Shown here in pieces: positions 19,083 through 30,576 of a DNA stretch of 64,000 nucleotides; position 1 is the stretch's first letter, and each line of letters starts with the position of its first letter. Below the pieces are notes generated by a model. That model did not search any database and had not been told where the DNA came from. It worked only from the letters and a program-made list of their open reading frames with translations. This DNA comes from Bacteroidales bacterium (GTDB taxonomy: Bacteria > Bacteroidota > Bacteroidia > Bacteroidales > UBA932). The stretch is taken from positions 1-64,000 of the forward strand of contig JAQXOE010000002.1 in NCBI GenBank assembly GCA_029098505.1, read 5' to 3'. The position numbers were made by a program, and so were the translations under genes.

Positions 19083-19902
19083 TTACAATCTGTTTAGCCT
19101 CTTCCCTAAGCATTTTTGCCGTTTTTCCCGTACGTTTGGTCAGCTGAAACTGAATACCGGCGCTTACCATTACATCAAAAGGATAGGCATACTTATAATA
19201 ATATTTACTGAAGGCATCAGGGTCAAAAACCGGATTCAGGGAATAGCGGAGTTTGCCATTGACAAAAAATTCGAAAGGGGAGAGGAAAATGGAAAAACCG
19301 ACTCCACCCTTTAGACCATAATCGAAGCGGCGGTCCCTGTCCAGGAAAACTGAAGCAATGTCTGGATCAACAAATTCGCCAATTCGCTTGATACTCAATC
19401 TATAACCGGCGTAGGGGCCAACTTCGGCGTAAATCTTGAAATTTGGCATATCATAATGGAAGACCGACATAAGAGGCAATTCAAGGTACTTGTAATCTAC
19501 CTCACTGGCGCCATTGACAGTAGCTACAGACTGGGTTTCTTCATCTTCCCGTAACTTGTATCCCTGATGACCGTAGGCTACTCCAAGTTTGACTCCAAAG
19601 TACGGCATATAACCGAAGAGTTTTCCATACCGTGTCATTGTAAGTTCATAATACTCAGGAACATAACGCCAGTCCTGGGTATAAGAGGGATTGAAGGTCA
19701 TTCGGTTGAAATTGACTCCGGCCTCGAAACCTATGCTGGTATAATCATTCAGCACGAAAATCTTGTCCACCTTGACCGTATCAAGATAACTGTCAGGATA
19801 TCGAAGTTTGAGACTATCCCTCTTCGACATCTCCTGTGCCCCAATATTCAAGGCTGGGACAAGAGCAAGAAATATAGAAAAATATAAAAATATCCGTTTC
19901 AT
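19045..19902 (-). CDS. Outer-membrane beta-barrel protein (PorT-like)
   Basis: This 285-aa exported protein has a signal peptide (MKRIFLYFSIFLALVPALNIGAQ) and a barrel of alternating strands (for example YFGVKLGVAYGHQGYKL, YKYLELPLMSVFHYDMP, FKIYAEVGPYAGYRLS, FDYGLKGGVGFSIFLSPFEFFVNG). It resembles the outer-membrane beta-barrel family that includes PorT, which takes part in type IX secretion in some Bacteroidota. I cannot tell whether this copy has that role. An unusual basic C-terminal tail (TKRTGKTAKMLREEAKQIVNERY) follows the last strand. The start ATG overlaps the stop of the lipoprotein gene by one base, and its 3' end overlaps ispG. Confidence 0.8.
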   Translation of the reverse strand: MKRIFLYFSIFLALVPALNIGAQEMSKRDSLKLRYPDSYLDTVKVDKIFVLNDYTSIGFEAGVNFNRMTFNPSYTQDWRYVPEYYELTMTRYGKLFGYMPYFGVKLGVAYGHQGYKLREDEETQSVATVNGASEVDYKYLELPLMSVFHYDMPNFKIYAEVGPYAGYRLSIKRIGEFVDPDIASVFLDRDRRFDYGLKGGVGFSIFLSPFEFFVNGKLRYSLNPVFDPDAFSKYYYKYAYPFDVMVSAGIQFQLTKRTGKTAKMLREEAKQIVNERYNGNAGTDR

Positions 19903-21749
19903 CAGTTTTTGTCATTGAAAAGTTCAGCGAGATTGATCATCTGGTCAAGTTCAACGGCTTCAGGTATGTTCAAGAGTGTATCATCACCCTTGATTTTGTA
20001 GTATAGAGCCTTCTCCGGCTGTCTGTGCTCAAGAAGAGAACCTGAATCGACTATGGTGTTCCTGTTGACATCAATGGTTATTCTGATGGCATATTTGCCC
20101 GACTTCAAGTATGGAAAAGCAAGGGTGCAATCTTCGTCAATAACGTACGACCTTATGACATTGCTCTTCTTTTCGTCCATCAGGTCAATGATATACCTGT
20201 GTTCAACTCCGCTGAGTACCAGATTCAGACGGCTCAGTTTTTCATCGTTAGGCAGGGTAATCTTTACCTCCGAACTGTCATTGTAATAACCGTTTATGTC
20301 CCTGAATCCCCTGTGCGGGACTTTCAGTATGTAGTCGTAGCCTTGTTTTAGCGCTTCTTCAGGCATTATGGTGAAACGTCTGATATTCAATGAGTCAGGT
20401 ATGACATTGAACTTCATCTGGGTTTCCTGTTGCCTTGGATTTATTGAACGCAGCTTCAAGGAATCGAAAGCTTCGTTGATTATTGGATATTTGAACTCTA
20501 TGACATATCCGTATTGCTCGATGGTTTGAGGATTTGCTGTCACCTGATAAACGCAAAGCGTGTCCTCGTGCTTGATGTCCTTCTTGGAGCTCTTTGAAGC
20601 ACTTGTTTTCGCCTTGCTTGAATTCTTGGAACTGCCTTCTTCATCTTTTTGATAGTAAACCTTCAAATGTTCGACTTCAGCCTTTAGGCGGCCAAGGCTG
20701 TCCGTCTTCCTGTAATTCAGATACATATGGAGTGTATCAGGCATCTTTCTTCTGTCATTGACCCATACCTCAAGACTGTCACGGCGTACATTGAATTGGG
20801 TAATTAGCCTGTTGGCAGGTATTCCCTTGATCCATAGGGAGTCAATATGGGCATTGGGAGCCATGAAGGTGATATACGAGCTTCTTTCATCCACCCTCAC
20901 CTTCTTCATAACCTGCTGTTTTGATGGTTTCTCCTTGAAGAGGCTAAGTTCGTACTCTGCGTGACGCGCCAGACAGTTCAGGGTGTCCTTCATATCGTAT
21001 TTTACAAGCTCCGGCAAAGAGTCATTGACAACAGTCATCGGGCGTACGAGCGAATCTGCAAAGGCGACCAGTTCAAGTTCATCTGGGTCGTAGATATTGT
21101 TGTTGTTTCCGTCCTTGATGGCATAAAGCCTGTAAAGAGTGTCCTGGATGTTCCTGAGACTGAAAAAGCCCCAGTCGTCCGTTCTGACAGCAGCATAAGG
21201 TCTCTGCTTGAAAATAGCTGAGTCCGCGTGATCCTTGTAAAGCATCACGGTGGCCCCCTTCACGGGGTTCAGGGTGTTGCAGTCTCTTACTACTCCGGTA
21301 ATCATCAATGAATCAATGGTTTCCCCAGTGGAGAAGACATAGGTGAAGCCAGGGAACATATTGCCTTCATTATTGTCGGCTATTGCTCCGCTAAGGTCCA
21401 GAGTATAGGTGGTATTCGGCAGGAGGTCTTCAGGGAATGATACGATGACGGACTTACCTTTTACCTTACTCTTCGGAGGCTTGCTCTGAGGAGGGGACAG
21501 GAATATGTTGGAGGCAGTCTTTACTGTCACATACTCATTGAAGGTAAAAGCCAGTTCGACTCCACTAAGAGGAACGTTTGTGGAATAGTAGGCAGGGGAG
21601 ACCTTTACTATTACAGGAGGTATAGTATCCTTCACACCTCCTGAAGGAGCCTGAGTAGTATTCGCACAGGAATGGGAGAAGAGCGTGGAGATCAAGATGA
21701 ACGCCACGGGTATGATAGCTAAGTATTTGTCTATTAAACGCTTCATCAA
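19902..21749 (-). CDS. Ig-like domain lipoprotein (Big_5 type), Bacteroidota-conserved
   Basis: The 615-aa protein has a lipoprotein signal with Cys in SHSCANTTQAPSGG. It is followed directly by the phrase GGVKDTIPPVIVKVSPAYYSTNVP, typical of a Big_5 Ig-like domain (about 40-145, ending FSTGETIDSLMITG). Next come a carboxypeptidase-regulatory-like fold (GVVRDCNTLNPVKGATVMLYKDH, with DDWGFFSLRNI) and long beta-rich stretches. A charged low-complexity patch (KNSSKAKTSASKSSKKD) interrupts the second half. It probably sits on the periplasmic or outer side of the outer membrane. The function of the family is not established. It overlaps relA/spoT by 4 nt and the barrel gene by 1 nt, suggesting coupled translation. 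Confidence 0.85.
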   Translation of the reverse strand: MMKRLIDKYLAIIPVAFILISTLFSHSCANTTQAPSGGVKDTIPPVIVKVSPAYYSTNVPLSGVELAFTFNEYVTVKTASNIFLSPPQSKPPKSKVKGKSVIVSFPEDLLPNTTYTLDLSGAIADNNEGNMFPGFTYVFSTGETIDSLMITGVVRDCNTLNPVKGATVMLYKDHADSAIFKQRPYAAVRTDDWGFFSLRNIQDTLYRLYAIKDGNNNNIYDPDELELVAFADSLVRPMTVVNDSLPELVKYDMKDTLNCLARHAEYELSLFKEKPSKQQVMKKVRVDERSSYITFMAPNAHIDSLWIKGIPANRLITQFNVRRDSLEVWVNDRRKMPDTLHMYLNYRKTDSLGRLKAEVEHLKVYYQKDEEGSSKNSSKAKTSASKSSKKDIKHEDTLCVYQVTANPQTIEQYGYVIEFKYPIINEAFDSLKLRSINPRQQETQMKFNVIPDSLNIRRFTIMPEEALKQGYDYILKVPHRGFRDINGYYNDSSEVKITLPNDEKLSRLNLVLSGVEHRYIIDLMDEKKSNVIRSYVIDEDCTLAFPYLKSGKYAIRITIDVNRNTIVDSGSLLEHRQPEKALYYKIKGDDTLLNIPEAVELDQMINLAELFNDKN

Positions 21750-23950
21750 ATGTCTGTTCTTACAATTTTCTGTATGCCTTCCACTAATTTAAGGCTGTTT
21801 ATCACATCGTCGAGGGCACTTTTGTCATTGACCATCAACTCGATGTAGCCTTCGAAAATTCCGTCCTCTGCTCCTATGAAAACCTTTCTGATATTGACTC
21901 CGAGCACGTTGGAGATATAATTGGATATTTCGTTCAAAATACCCATACGGTCTATTCCCCTGAGGGAAATCCTTACAGGGAAGGACTGGGTAAGCCCGTT
22001 CATGTCCCAAGTTGGAGTCACCACATTCTCTCCAAATTTTGTCGCCTGCTTTTCAGCTATTGGACAACTCTTTTTATGGACTGTTATGGTACCTTCCTCC
22101 GAACGGAAACCAACGATAGGGTCTCCCGGGAGAGGACGGCAACATGGAGCGAGTACATATTCCTTGCCATCGACCACCTGACCCTGCTTCAGTTTGTAGC
22201 TTTCGTGCTTGATTACCTCCACCTTATGTTTTGGGAAGATATTCGAGAACATATCAGCTTGATCGACTAGCCCGAGTCCGATGCGGAAAAAGACCTCGTC
22301 CATATCGTTCAATTGAGTGTATTCCAGGACAAGTTGCATCACTTTGTTGGTATTGTTCAAGGATCTGTTCTTGAGCTCCTTGAAGTACTCTGAGCGGCCA
22401 ATCTCTATGAATTCTTCTCTTCTGTTCCTGAAGAAATCAATGACGAAGGTGCGTGCGTGACGTGTAACAAGGAATTTCAGCCACTCAACCTTAGGGCAGC
22501 CGTTCTTGGCTGTAATGATCTCAACCTGATCTCCGGACTTCAGAACATAGGAAAGAGGCACCAGCCTCATATTGGCCTTTGCGGCAATTGCCTTGAAGCC
22601 TATATGACTATGAATCATATACGCAAAATCCAGGGCCGTAGCGCCTTTCTGTATGGTTTTCTGCTCTCCCTTTGGAGTGAAAACGACGATATCAGTGCTG
22701 ATGAGGTCATTGTGAATGATATCCAGGAGTTCCAGAGAGTTTATGTCGGACGAGCATAGAACTTCTTTGACCTTTGACAGCCATTTATCCATCTCTGAGT
22801 CATTCTCTCCGGCAAAACCGTCCTGCTTATACGCCCAATGCGCTGCAATTCCCTTTTCGGCGATGTCATCCATTCTTTTGGAACGGATCTGAACCTCTAT
22901 CCATATGCCAATCTGGCTCATCAATGTACAATGCAAAGCCTCATAACCGTTTGATTTCGGGTGCTTTACCCAGTCCCTAACGCGGCTTGAATTGTATTTG
23001 TATATTCCGGTGATTATGGAGAAGATATGGTAGCACTGGTCACGTTCTGATTCCTTGGTATCGGTAGGCGGGGTAAAAATTATACGTACAGCATAGAGAT
23101 CATAGACTTGTTCGAAGTCAATGTTCTTTGTGCGCATCTTGTGCCAGATAGAGTATGGTGTTTTTATCCTCTTCTTAACCTGGAAGTTGAAGCCAGCCTT
23201 TGTAAGTGCCTCAGATATAGGTGCAATAAACTCATCTATCTTCTTGTCTTTATCTTCTACGTTGGCATCAATTCTGGCGCTGATTTCTTTATATGCTTCC
23301 GGCTCCTTGTACTTGAGCCAAATGTTTTCAAGCTCCGATTTCACCTCGTAGAAACCGAGACGGTGTGCAAGGGGAATAAAGATAAACATCGTCTCACTGA
23401 GTATCTTATCCCTCTTCCTCTCCGGCATGAACTCTATCGTACGACAATTGTGAAGTCTGTCCGCAAGTTTAATGAGCACGACTCTCACATCATCGTTAAG
23501 GGTAAGAAGGATACGCTTGAGGTTCTCCGCCTGAATACTCTCCAGACTGTTGAGCCTGCCGCTCTTCTTGTCCTCATTGTCAAGGACAGTCTTTATTTTG
23601 GTCAATCCATCAACGAGAGAGGCGATTTTCGGGCCGAACATACTGGCCAGGTCCTCGACCGTGTAGTCTGTATCCTCGACCACATCGTGAAGAAGAGCTG
23701 CTGTTATCGACTTGTAGCCCAGGCCAATGTTTACAATGACTATTCTTGCCACCTCGATAGGATGGAGTATATAAGGTTCACCTGAACGTCTGCGGACATT
23801 CTTATGAGCCTCATTGGCAAACTCGAAAGCCTTCTTGATTACGTTCAGCTCATCTTCGTTGGTACAACGCTTCTCCGCAAGCTCCAATAAGGATGCGTAT
23901 TCCTTGTTGATGATATAATAATCCTTCTGGGTAAACTGAGATATGCTCAT
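21746..23950 (-). CDS. Bifunctional (p)ppGpp synthetase/hydrolase, RelA/SpoT family
   Basis: This enzyme makes and degrades the alarmone (p)ppGpp. The 734 aa contain the HD hydrolase domain (YILHPIEVARI, LLHDVVEDTDYTVEDL), the synthetase domain (DLYAVRIIFTPP, HPKSNGYEALHCTLMSQIGIWIEVQIRS), a TGS domain (IVVFTPKGEQKTIQKGATALDFAYMIHS), a zinc-finger-like region with Cys (APCCRPLPGDPI) and a C-terminal ACT domain (VRISLRGIDRMGILNEISNYI). The hydrolase HD pair is intact and the synthetase motifs are conserved, so both activities are likely. The start overlaps the stop of yihY (ATGA) and its own stop overlaps the next start. It may be the only long RSH in the genome, but that cannot be seen here. 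Confidence 0.95.
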   Translation of the reverse strand: MSISQFTQKDYYIINKEYASLLELAEKRCTNEDELNVIKKAFEFANEAHKNVRRRSGEPYILHPIEVARIVIVNIGLGYKSITAALLHDVVEDTDYTVEDLASMFGPKIASLVDGLTKIKTVLDNEDKKSGRLNSLESIQAENLKRILLTLNDDVRVVLIKLADRLHNCRTIEFMPERKRDKILSETMFIFIPLAHRLGFYEVKSELENIWLKYKEPEAYKEISARIDANVEDKDKKIDEFIAPISEALTKAGFNFQVKKRIKTPYSIWHKMRTKNIDFEQVYDLYAVRIIFTPPTDTKESERDQCYHIFSIITGIYKYNSSRVRDWVKHPKSNGYEALHCTLMSQIGIWIEVQIRSKRMDDIAEKGIAAHWAYKQDGFAGENDSEMDKWLSKVKEVLCSSDINSLELLDIIHNDLISTDIVVFTPKGEQKTIQKGATALDFAYMIHSHIGFKAIAAKANMRLVPLSYVLKSGDQVEIITAKNGCPKVEWLKFLVTRHARTFVIDFFRNRREEFIEIGRSEYFKELKNRSLNNTNKVMQLVLEYTQLNDMDEVFFRIGLGLVDQADMFSNIFPKHKVEVIKHESYKLKQGQVVDGKEYVLAPCCRPLPGDPIVGFRSEEGTITVHKKSCPIAEKQATKFGENVVTPTWDMNGLTQSFPVRISLRGIDRMGILNEISNYISNVLGVNIRKVFIGAEDGIFEGYIELMVNDKSALDDVINSLKLVEGIQKIVRTDI

Positions 23951-24966
23951 TGTTTTGCCTCCTCTTCTGTAAATTCCTTTATTTCTTCCTTGATCCTGTC
24001 CCTGTAAGGTGTAAACTCACTGATTTTTCCTTCAGGAATATGGTAGGAATCTATATTTTGCATGCCGTAGCAGAGTTGTTCGCCATATATGATTATCTGC
24101 CAGCTGTAATTTGCCCACATTAGGAAGAGCGGAATGGCTGCGAGTGCTCCGTAAACTCCGTTCAAGCGACTCATAAATATCTGAGCCTCAAGATAGAGAT
24201 ACTGGAACACCACAAAAACAAATCCCGATACCACGGCTGACCAGAATGCATTTCTGTAATATACCTTTGTAGCAGGGATAAACTTGTACATTGCCGACAG
24301 GGTAAAGACGGTAATGACATACATTACAAGCCATCCCAAAATGGTCATTAGCACTGAAATCTCCTCAATATCGATGTTCATACCGACAAGACTCGTGAGG
24401 TTGGTGTACAGTACTATGCCAGTACCGAAAATCACTATCACAAGAGGGGATAGGAGCAACAATCCTATGTAGAACGAGAACCTCTTGTAAATCGACCTGT
24501 TGATTTTCTGTATTTTCCAGACATTGTTGAATACCCTTTCCACTTGGAACATAAGCCAGATAATGGTCCAGAAGAAGAAGAGGGCACTTATCAAACCCAC
24601 CCCACCTGATTGGGCGGTAGATATAATCACTTCTGCCTTATCCAGCAGGAAACCAATTACATCAGGGTAATTGGGCAATGCCGTATAGAGCAGTGAGGCA
24701 ATCTTTTCGTGATAGCCCAGTCCGTCGCCGACAGCAAAGATGAATGCGACGAAAGGCACAATCGCCAGAACCACGAAATAGCTTAGGGCCACACATTGAA
24801 AACCCATCCTGTTCACGGCAAATTCGTTGAGAGTAATGCGGGTAAGCTTTATGAATCTGACAAGGCTTCTCCTCGCTTTGGAAAAGTTCTCAACAGGCAA
24901 CTCCCAAAGCTGGTCCCCCAGAAGCCTCTTGGCTTCGATAAGAAATCTCTTCAGTTTCACGTTCAT
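23947..24966 (-). CDS. YihY/virulence factor BrkB family inner-membrane protein
   Basis: The 339-aa membrane protein has about six transmembrane segments (for example ALSYFVVLAIVPFVAFIFAV, VGLISALFFFWTIIWLMFQV, FYIGLLLLSPLVIVIFGTGIVLY, VLMTILGWLVMYVITVFTLSAMY, FWSAVVSGFVFVVFQYLYL, LAAIPLFLMWANYSWQIIIYG). It shows the family's conserved FQVERVFNNVWKI and W-x-x-I/L-x-Y-G-E motifs. Such proteins were once labelled ribonuclease BN, which is not supported; their function is unclear and a transport or envelope role is likely. Charged cytoplasmic ends are seen on both sides. It is 3 bp downstream of ligA and overlaps relA/spoT by 4 nt. Confidence 0.9.
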   Translation of the reverse strand: MNVKLKRFLIEAKRLLGDQLWELPVENFSKARRSLVRFIKLTRITLNEFAVNRMGFQCVALSYFVVLAIVPFVAFIFAVGDGLGYHEKIASLLYTALPNYPDVIGFLLDKAEVIISTAQSGGVGLISALFFFWTIIWLMFQVERVFNNVWKIQKINRSIYKRFSFYIGLLLLSPLVIVIFGTGIVLYTNLTSLVGMNIDIEEISVLMTILGWLVMYVITVFTLSAMYKFIPATKVYYRNAFWSAVVSGFVFVVFQYLYLEAQIFMSRLNGVYGALAAIPLFLMWANYSWQIIIYGEQLCYGMQNIDSYHIPEGKISEFTPYRDRIKEEIKEFTEEEAKQ

Positions 24967-24969
24967 ATC

Positions 24970-27141
<2,172 letters not shown>

Positions 27142-27180
27142 TTTAACGTTTTTTAATGACATACTGTAATTTAAAGCGAC

Positions 27181-27233
27181 AAATAAACAAAAGAGGCTGA
27201 CTCAAAGTCGATACGACTTGTCAGTCAGCCTCC
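27181..27233 (-). terminator. Intrinsic terminator of pfp
   Basis: GAGGCTGACT (27193-27202) pairs with AGTCAGCCTC (27223-27232), with an inner AAGTCG/CGACTT stem. On the minus strand the hairpin is followed by TTTTGTTTATTT. It sits about 20 nt after the pfp stop and upstream of the ligA promoter, separating the two leftward units. Confidence 0.85.
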
Positions 27234-27252
27234 CTAAAGAATTATTTCGGGC

Positions 27253-28899
27253 TTATGCCTGCTCGAGTTGAAGTGTTCTGGTAGTCTGGTCACAAACCTC
27301 TGAAGGTCCCCAATACTGGATAGGGCCAGGATACACATACGCGGTATTCTTCGCCCACTCCTCACGTTTGCTTGCAAAGAACTTGAAAGGAGCGCCGTCA
27401 AGCTCAACGAGAGCCTTGCGGATAACAGGCTTCATAGCTCCGTTTCTGCGCTCAAGATTCATCATCATAGTGATAGGCACACCGCCGGCAATCCACTCAG
27501 CTGCAGGAGCAGTGGTATTCTTTATGACTGACATATAGCCGGTCTTACCACAAGCAATGAGTCTTGAAGCATTGTAACCGAGTGAGTAGCAATAATCTGC
27601 ATCGTAATTAGAAGGAGCTGCGCAACGGCCTTCATAACCGAAGAAGTGATGCTGTGCAGCGAATTTGCCAACATACTTACCCTCCTCCTTCCAAGCTGCG
27701 AGCTTATTGGCAACCATTGCAGAAAGGAGCTTCTCGGTCTCAATGAGAGAAACCTGAACATTTCCGTGAGGGTCACGGTCGAGGCAGAGCTGACGCTCAA
27801 CATCGCTCGGAAGTGACTCGAGGACAGCGAGATTGTCAGCAGCAATGTGGCTCTTCACGAATGCAACCTGCTCATCCTTTGATGAAAATTCGCGGCTTTC
27901 GCCAGTTGCAGGGTCGGTGAGAACTTCATTGAGCTCAGCGATGAGTTTCTTGATTGCCGGGATGAACTCGATAAGACCTTCAGGAATAAGGACAGTACCG
28001 AAGTTGTTACCGTCAGCAGCGCGATCTGCTACAATCTTGGCAATATAGCTTACGACATCGTCGAGACTCATATTCTTCTGCTCAATCTCCTCAGAGATGA
28101 GGCAAGCGTTAGGCTGGGTCTCTAGAGCGCACTCAAGTGCAATATGTGATGCGGAGCGGCCCATAAGCTTGATGAAGTGCCAGTATTTGCGTGCTGAGTT
28201 ACAGTCTCGCTGGATATTGCCGATAAGCTCAGAATAGGTCTTGCAAGCAGTATCAAAGCCGAAAGAAGTCTCGATCTGATCGTTCTTAAGGTCACCGTCA
28301 ATGGTCTTAGGACAACCGATAACCTGAACACCGTAATTCTTTGCTGCATAGTACTCTGCGAGTACACAGGCATTAGTGTTGGAATCGTCACCGCCAATAA
28401 TTACGAGAGCCTTGATGCCAAGCTCGCGAAGTATTTCTATACCTTTCTCAAACTGCTCGGTCTTCTCAAGCTTGGTACGGCCTGAGCCGATGATGTCGAA
28501 ACCACCTGTATTGCGGTAATCATCAATAAGTTCATCGGTGAACTCGATGTATTTGTGGTCTACAAGACCGCCTGGGCCCATAAGGAAGCCATAAAGCTTG
28601 TTCTCTGGATTGAGGGATTTTACGCCATCATAAAGACCTGAGATGACATTGTGTCCACCAGGTGCCTGACCTCCTGAGAGTATGATACCTACATTGAACT
28701 TAGGGAGTTCTGCACTCTCGCCCTGTTCGAAAGTGATAACAGGCATTCCGTAAGTGTTAGGAAAGAGAGCCTTGATTTCATCCTGGTTTCCTACTGACTG
28801 GGTAGCTGAGCCTTCAACTGCCTTTACAGGTCCCAAAAGAGCCTTTGGAAGCTTTGGCTGATATGCAGCACGTGCGATCTGAAGATTTGATTTTGACAT
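27253..28899 (-). CDS. pfp: Diphosphate--fructose-6-phosphate 1-phosphotransferase (PPi-PFK)
   Basis: This is the reversible glycolytic enzyme that phosphorylates fructose 6-phosphate with pyrophosphate instead of ATP. The 548-aa protein is the long, plant-like type. The donor-binding GGDDSNT at 169-175 has Asp where ATP-dependent enzymes have Gly, a residue linked to PPi use. PKTIDGDL at 197-204 holds the catalytic Asp. The substrate segment VVIGRSAS is represented by LMGRSASHIALECAL. GGHNVISGLYDGVKSL is also typical. Bacteroidota commonly use this enzyme. The gene stands alone, with an exact consensus promoter (28961-28991) and its own terminator. Confidence 0.95.
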   Translation of the reverse strand: MSKSNLQIARAAYQPKLPKALLGPVKAVEGSATQSVGNQDEIKALFPNTYGMPVITFEQGESAELPKFNVGIILSGGQAPGGHNVISGLYDGVKSLNPENKLYGFLMGPGGLVDHKYIEFTDELIDDYRNTGGFDIIGSGRTKLEKTEQFEKGIEILRELGIKALVIIGGDDSNTNACVLAEYYAAKNYGVQVIGCPKTIDGDLKNDQIETSFGFDTACKTYSELIGNIQRDCNSARKYWHFIKLMGRSASHIALECALETQPNACLISEEIEQKNMSLDDVVSYIAKIVADRAADGNNFGTVLIPEGLIEFIPAIKKLIAELNEVLTDPATGESREFSSKDEQVAFVKSHIAADNLAVLESLPSDVERQLCLDRDPHGNVQVSLIETEKLLSAMVANKLAAWKEEGKYVGKFAAQHHFFGYEGRCAAPSNYDADYCYSLGYNASRLIACGKTGYMSVIKNTTAPAAEWIAGGVPITMMMNLERRNGAMKPVIRKALVELDGAPFKFFASKREEWAKNTAYVYPGPIQYWGPSEVCDQTTRTLQLEQA

Positions 28900-28960
28900 A
28901 ATGTATAAATAATGGTTTTTGAATTATCAAATCTGAATTCCCGTTTTTCCGAAAATCCCA

Positions 28961-28991
28961 CAAATTTACGAATTTGGGGGCAATCTTCAAA
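28961..28991 (-). promoter_or_regulatory. Promoter of pfp, exact TTTG-N19-TAnnTTTG
   Basis: Minus strand: TTTG (complement of 28988-28991), exactly 19 nt, TAAATTTG (complement of 28961-28968). The predicted start near 28954 leaves a 55-nt leader before the ATG at 28899. Confidence 0.8.
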
Positions 28992-29075
28992 GAATTGAAC
29001 GTGTAAAGTATTTATATTGGGCAAAAAGGCTTTTCTGCTTATTCATCATATCAAAAAGCTATATATTAAGTCATT

Positions 29076-29110
29076 TAACTTTTTTGTTATGTTTATTAAC
29101 AAATATGTTA
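29076..29110. repeat. Paired-palindrome element C (two 14-bp sites, 21 bp apart)
   Basis: TAACTTTTTTGTTA at 29076-29089 and TAACAAATATGTTA at 29097-29110. Each is a TAAC-N6-GTTA palindrome, and their starts are exactly 21 bp apart. It lies in the divergent region between pfp (-) and the glycosidase (+), about 57 bp upstream of the latter's -7 box. Three other elements with the same spacing are at 34948, 50388 and 55356. Confidence 0.7.
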
Positions 29111-29166
29111 CAACCAAAAATCGCTGTATGGAGAATGAAAAAGCCTCAAAATTTCAAGAATGAAAG

Positions 29167-29174
29167 TATATTTG
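29167..29174 (+). promoter_or_regulatory. -7 element that sets the glycosidase start
   Basis: TATATTTG at 29167-29174 fits TAnnTTTG. Transcription would begin about 29180, so the upstream ATG at 29160 used by the ORF track could not be translated from this RNA, while the ATG at 29181 would start at or next to the 5' end. No clear -33 box was found. Confidence 0.5.
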
Positions 29175-29180
29175 CACATT

Positions 29181-30560
29181 ATGAAAAAGACCATTATTTA
29201 TCAAATGCTCCCAAGACTTTGGGGCAACGGCAAGTTCAGCGGCATTGATGATGCCTCCCTGGATTATTTCAGAAAATTGAGCATTTCACATCTTTGGTTT
29301 ACTGGTACAATCAGGCATTCCAGCGGAAAGGATTTCGTAAAGGGTGATCCCGGTTCACCATACTCAATAGCCGACTACTACGATGTTAACCCTTACCTTG
29401 CTGAATGCGAGTCCGACAGAATGAAAGAATTCTGTGATTTGGTGGACAGGACCCACAGACACGGCCTGAAGGTAATACTTGACTTCATCCCGAATCACGT
29501 AGGCCGAGATTACAGTGATGCTGTAGGTGGGATACCTCATAATCTTTACAGTGACTACGATTGGACTGATACATATAAGATAGATTACTCTCATCCAGAG
29601 ACCTGGAACAAGATGAAGGACATTCTGCTCTTCTGGGCAGGGAAGGGAGTGGACGGCTTCAGATGTGATATGGTTGAGCTTGTACCTCCTGAATTCCTGA
29701 AATGGGTAATTGAGGAAAGTAGGAAAAAATATCCCGATTTGCTCTTTGTAGCTGAAGTTTACAACAAGGACGGATACAAGCAATTCGTAAAGGAAGTGGG
29801 ATTTGACCTGCTTTATGACAAATCCGGACTCTATGATGTACTCAGAAGCATAGCGGCCGGGCAGGGAAGTGCCAGGGCCATAACCTGGAACTGGCAGTTT
29901 TTGCAGGATCTCCAGCCAAATATGCTGAACTTTCTTGAAAATCACGATGAGCAGCGCATTGCGTCCCCTTGGTTTACAGGCAGGGAACACAATGCTGCAT
30001 ACCTTTATGCATCCCTTGCCTTCAACACATCGGCGTTTATGCTGTATTTCGGGCAGGAAATAGGAACGACAGCATCAGAAGGACACGAGGGAAGGACAAG
30101 CATCTTCAACTGGTGCCGTCCGGAAGAATTGAAAATGCTAGATGATTATATCCACGGAAATAAGAGACTCAGCCGGGAAAAGGCCGCCGTTTTGAAGGAA
30201 TACAGGGAAGCTCTTGCCTTCGCTACAAAGGATGCTATCTCCTCAGGGCTGGTTTATGACCTTTGTTACTGCCAGAAAGCAGAAAATGGATTCAATTTTG
30301 ATAAAGACTTTGTATTCATCAGACATTCAGCAGATAAAACAAAAAGGTTAAAGCATAAAACATTTTTGTTGTATTTGAATTTTGGCGATAATGGGACCGG
30401 ATTTGGTACCAAAACCACAGGGGAAAAGCAGCGCAAAGTCAAAGTTCTAATCTCTCAGGACGCCATCTCCTATCTTGGACTTGAAGATGGCTCCGGACTT
30501 CAGTACGGAAGCATAGAAGTGGACATTGAGGATAACGGATGCAGCATTATCGAACTTTAG
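29181..30560 (+). CDS. Alpha-amylase family (GH13) glycoside hydrolase, cytoplasmic
   Basis: This 459-aa GH13 enzyme acts on alpha-glucosidic bonds of starch or glycogen-type oligosaccharides. Conserved regions are VILDFIPNHVG (region I), GVDGFRCDMVE with nucleophile Asp163 (region II), FVAEVYNK with acid/base Glu192 (region III) and NFLENHDEQR with Asp256 (region IV). The end (about 385-459) is the usual C-terminal beta domain. There is no signal peptide, so it should act inside the cell, for instance on maltodextrins or storage polysaccharide. I chose MKKTIIYQMLPRLWG at 29181 over the tracked ATG (29160) because a promoter -7 box lies between them. It converges with the rRNA methyltransferase gene, 16 bp away. 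Exact substrate specificity is not readable. Confidence 0.9.
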   Translation: MKKTIIYQMLPRLWGNGKFSGIDDASLDYFRKLSISHLWFTGTIRHSSGKDFVKGDPGSPYSIADYYDVNPYLAECESDRMKEFCDLVDRTHRHGLKVILDFIPNHVGRDYSDAVGGIPHNLYSDYDWTDTYKIDYSHPETWNKMKDILLFWAGKGVDGFRCDMVELVPPEFLKWVIEESRKKYPDLLFVAEVYNKDGYKQFVKEVGFDLLYDKSGLYDVLRSIAAGQGSARAITWNWQFLQDLQPNMLNFLENHDEQRIASPWFTGREHNAAYLYASLAFNTSAFMLYFGQEIGTTASEGHEGRTSIFNWCRPEELKMLDDYIHGNKRLSREKAAVLKEYREALAFATKDAISSGLVYDLCYCQKAENGFNFDKDFVFIRHSADKTKRLKHKTFLLYLNFGDNGTGFGTKTTGEKQRKVKVLISQDAISYLGLEDGSGLQYGSIEVDIEDNGCSIIEL

Positions 30561-30576
30561 TTCAAATTGCTCAGAC

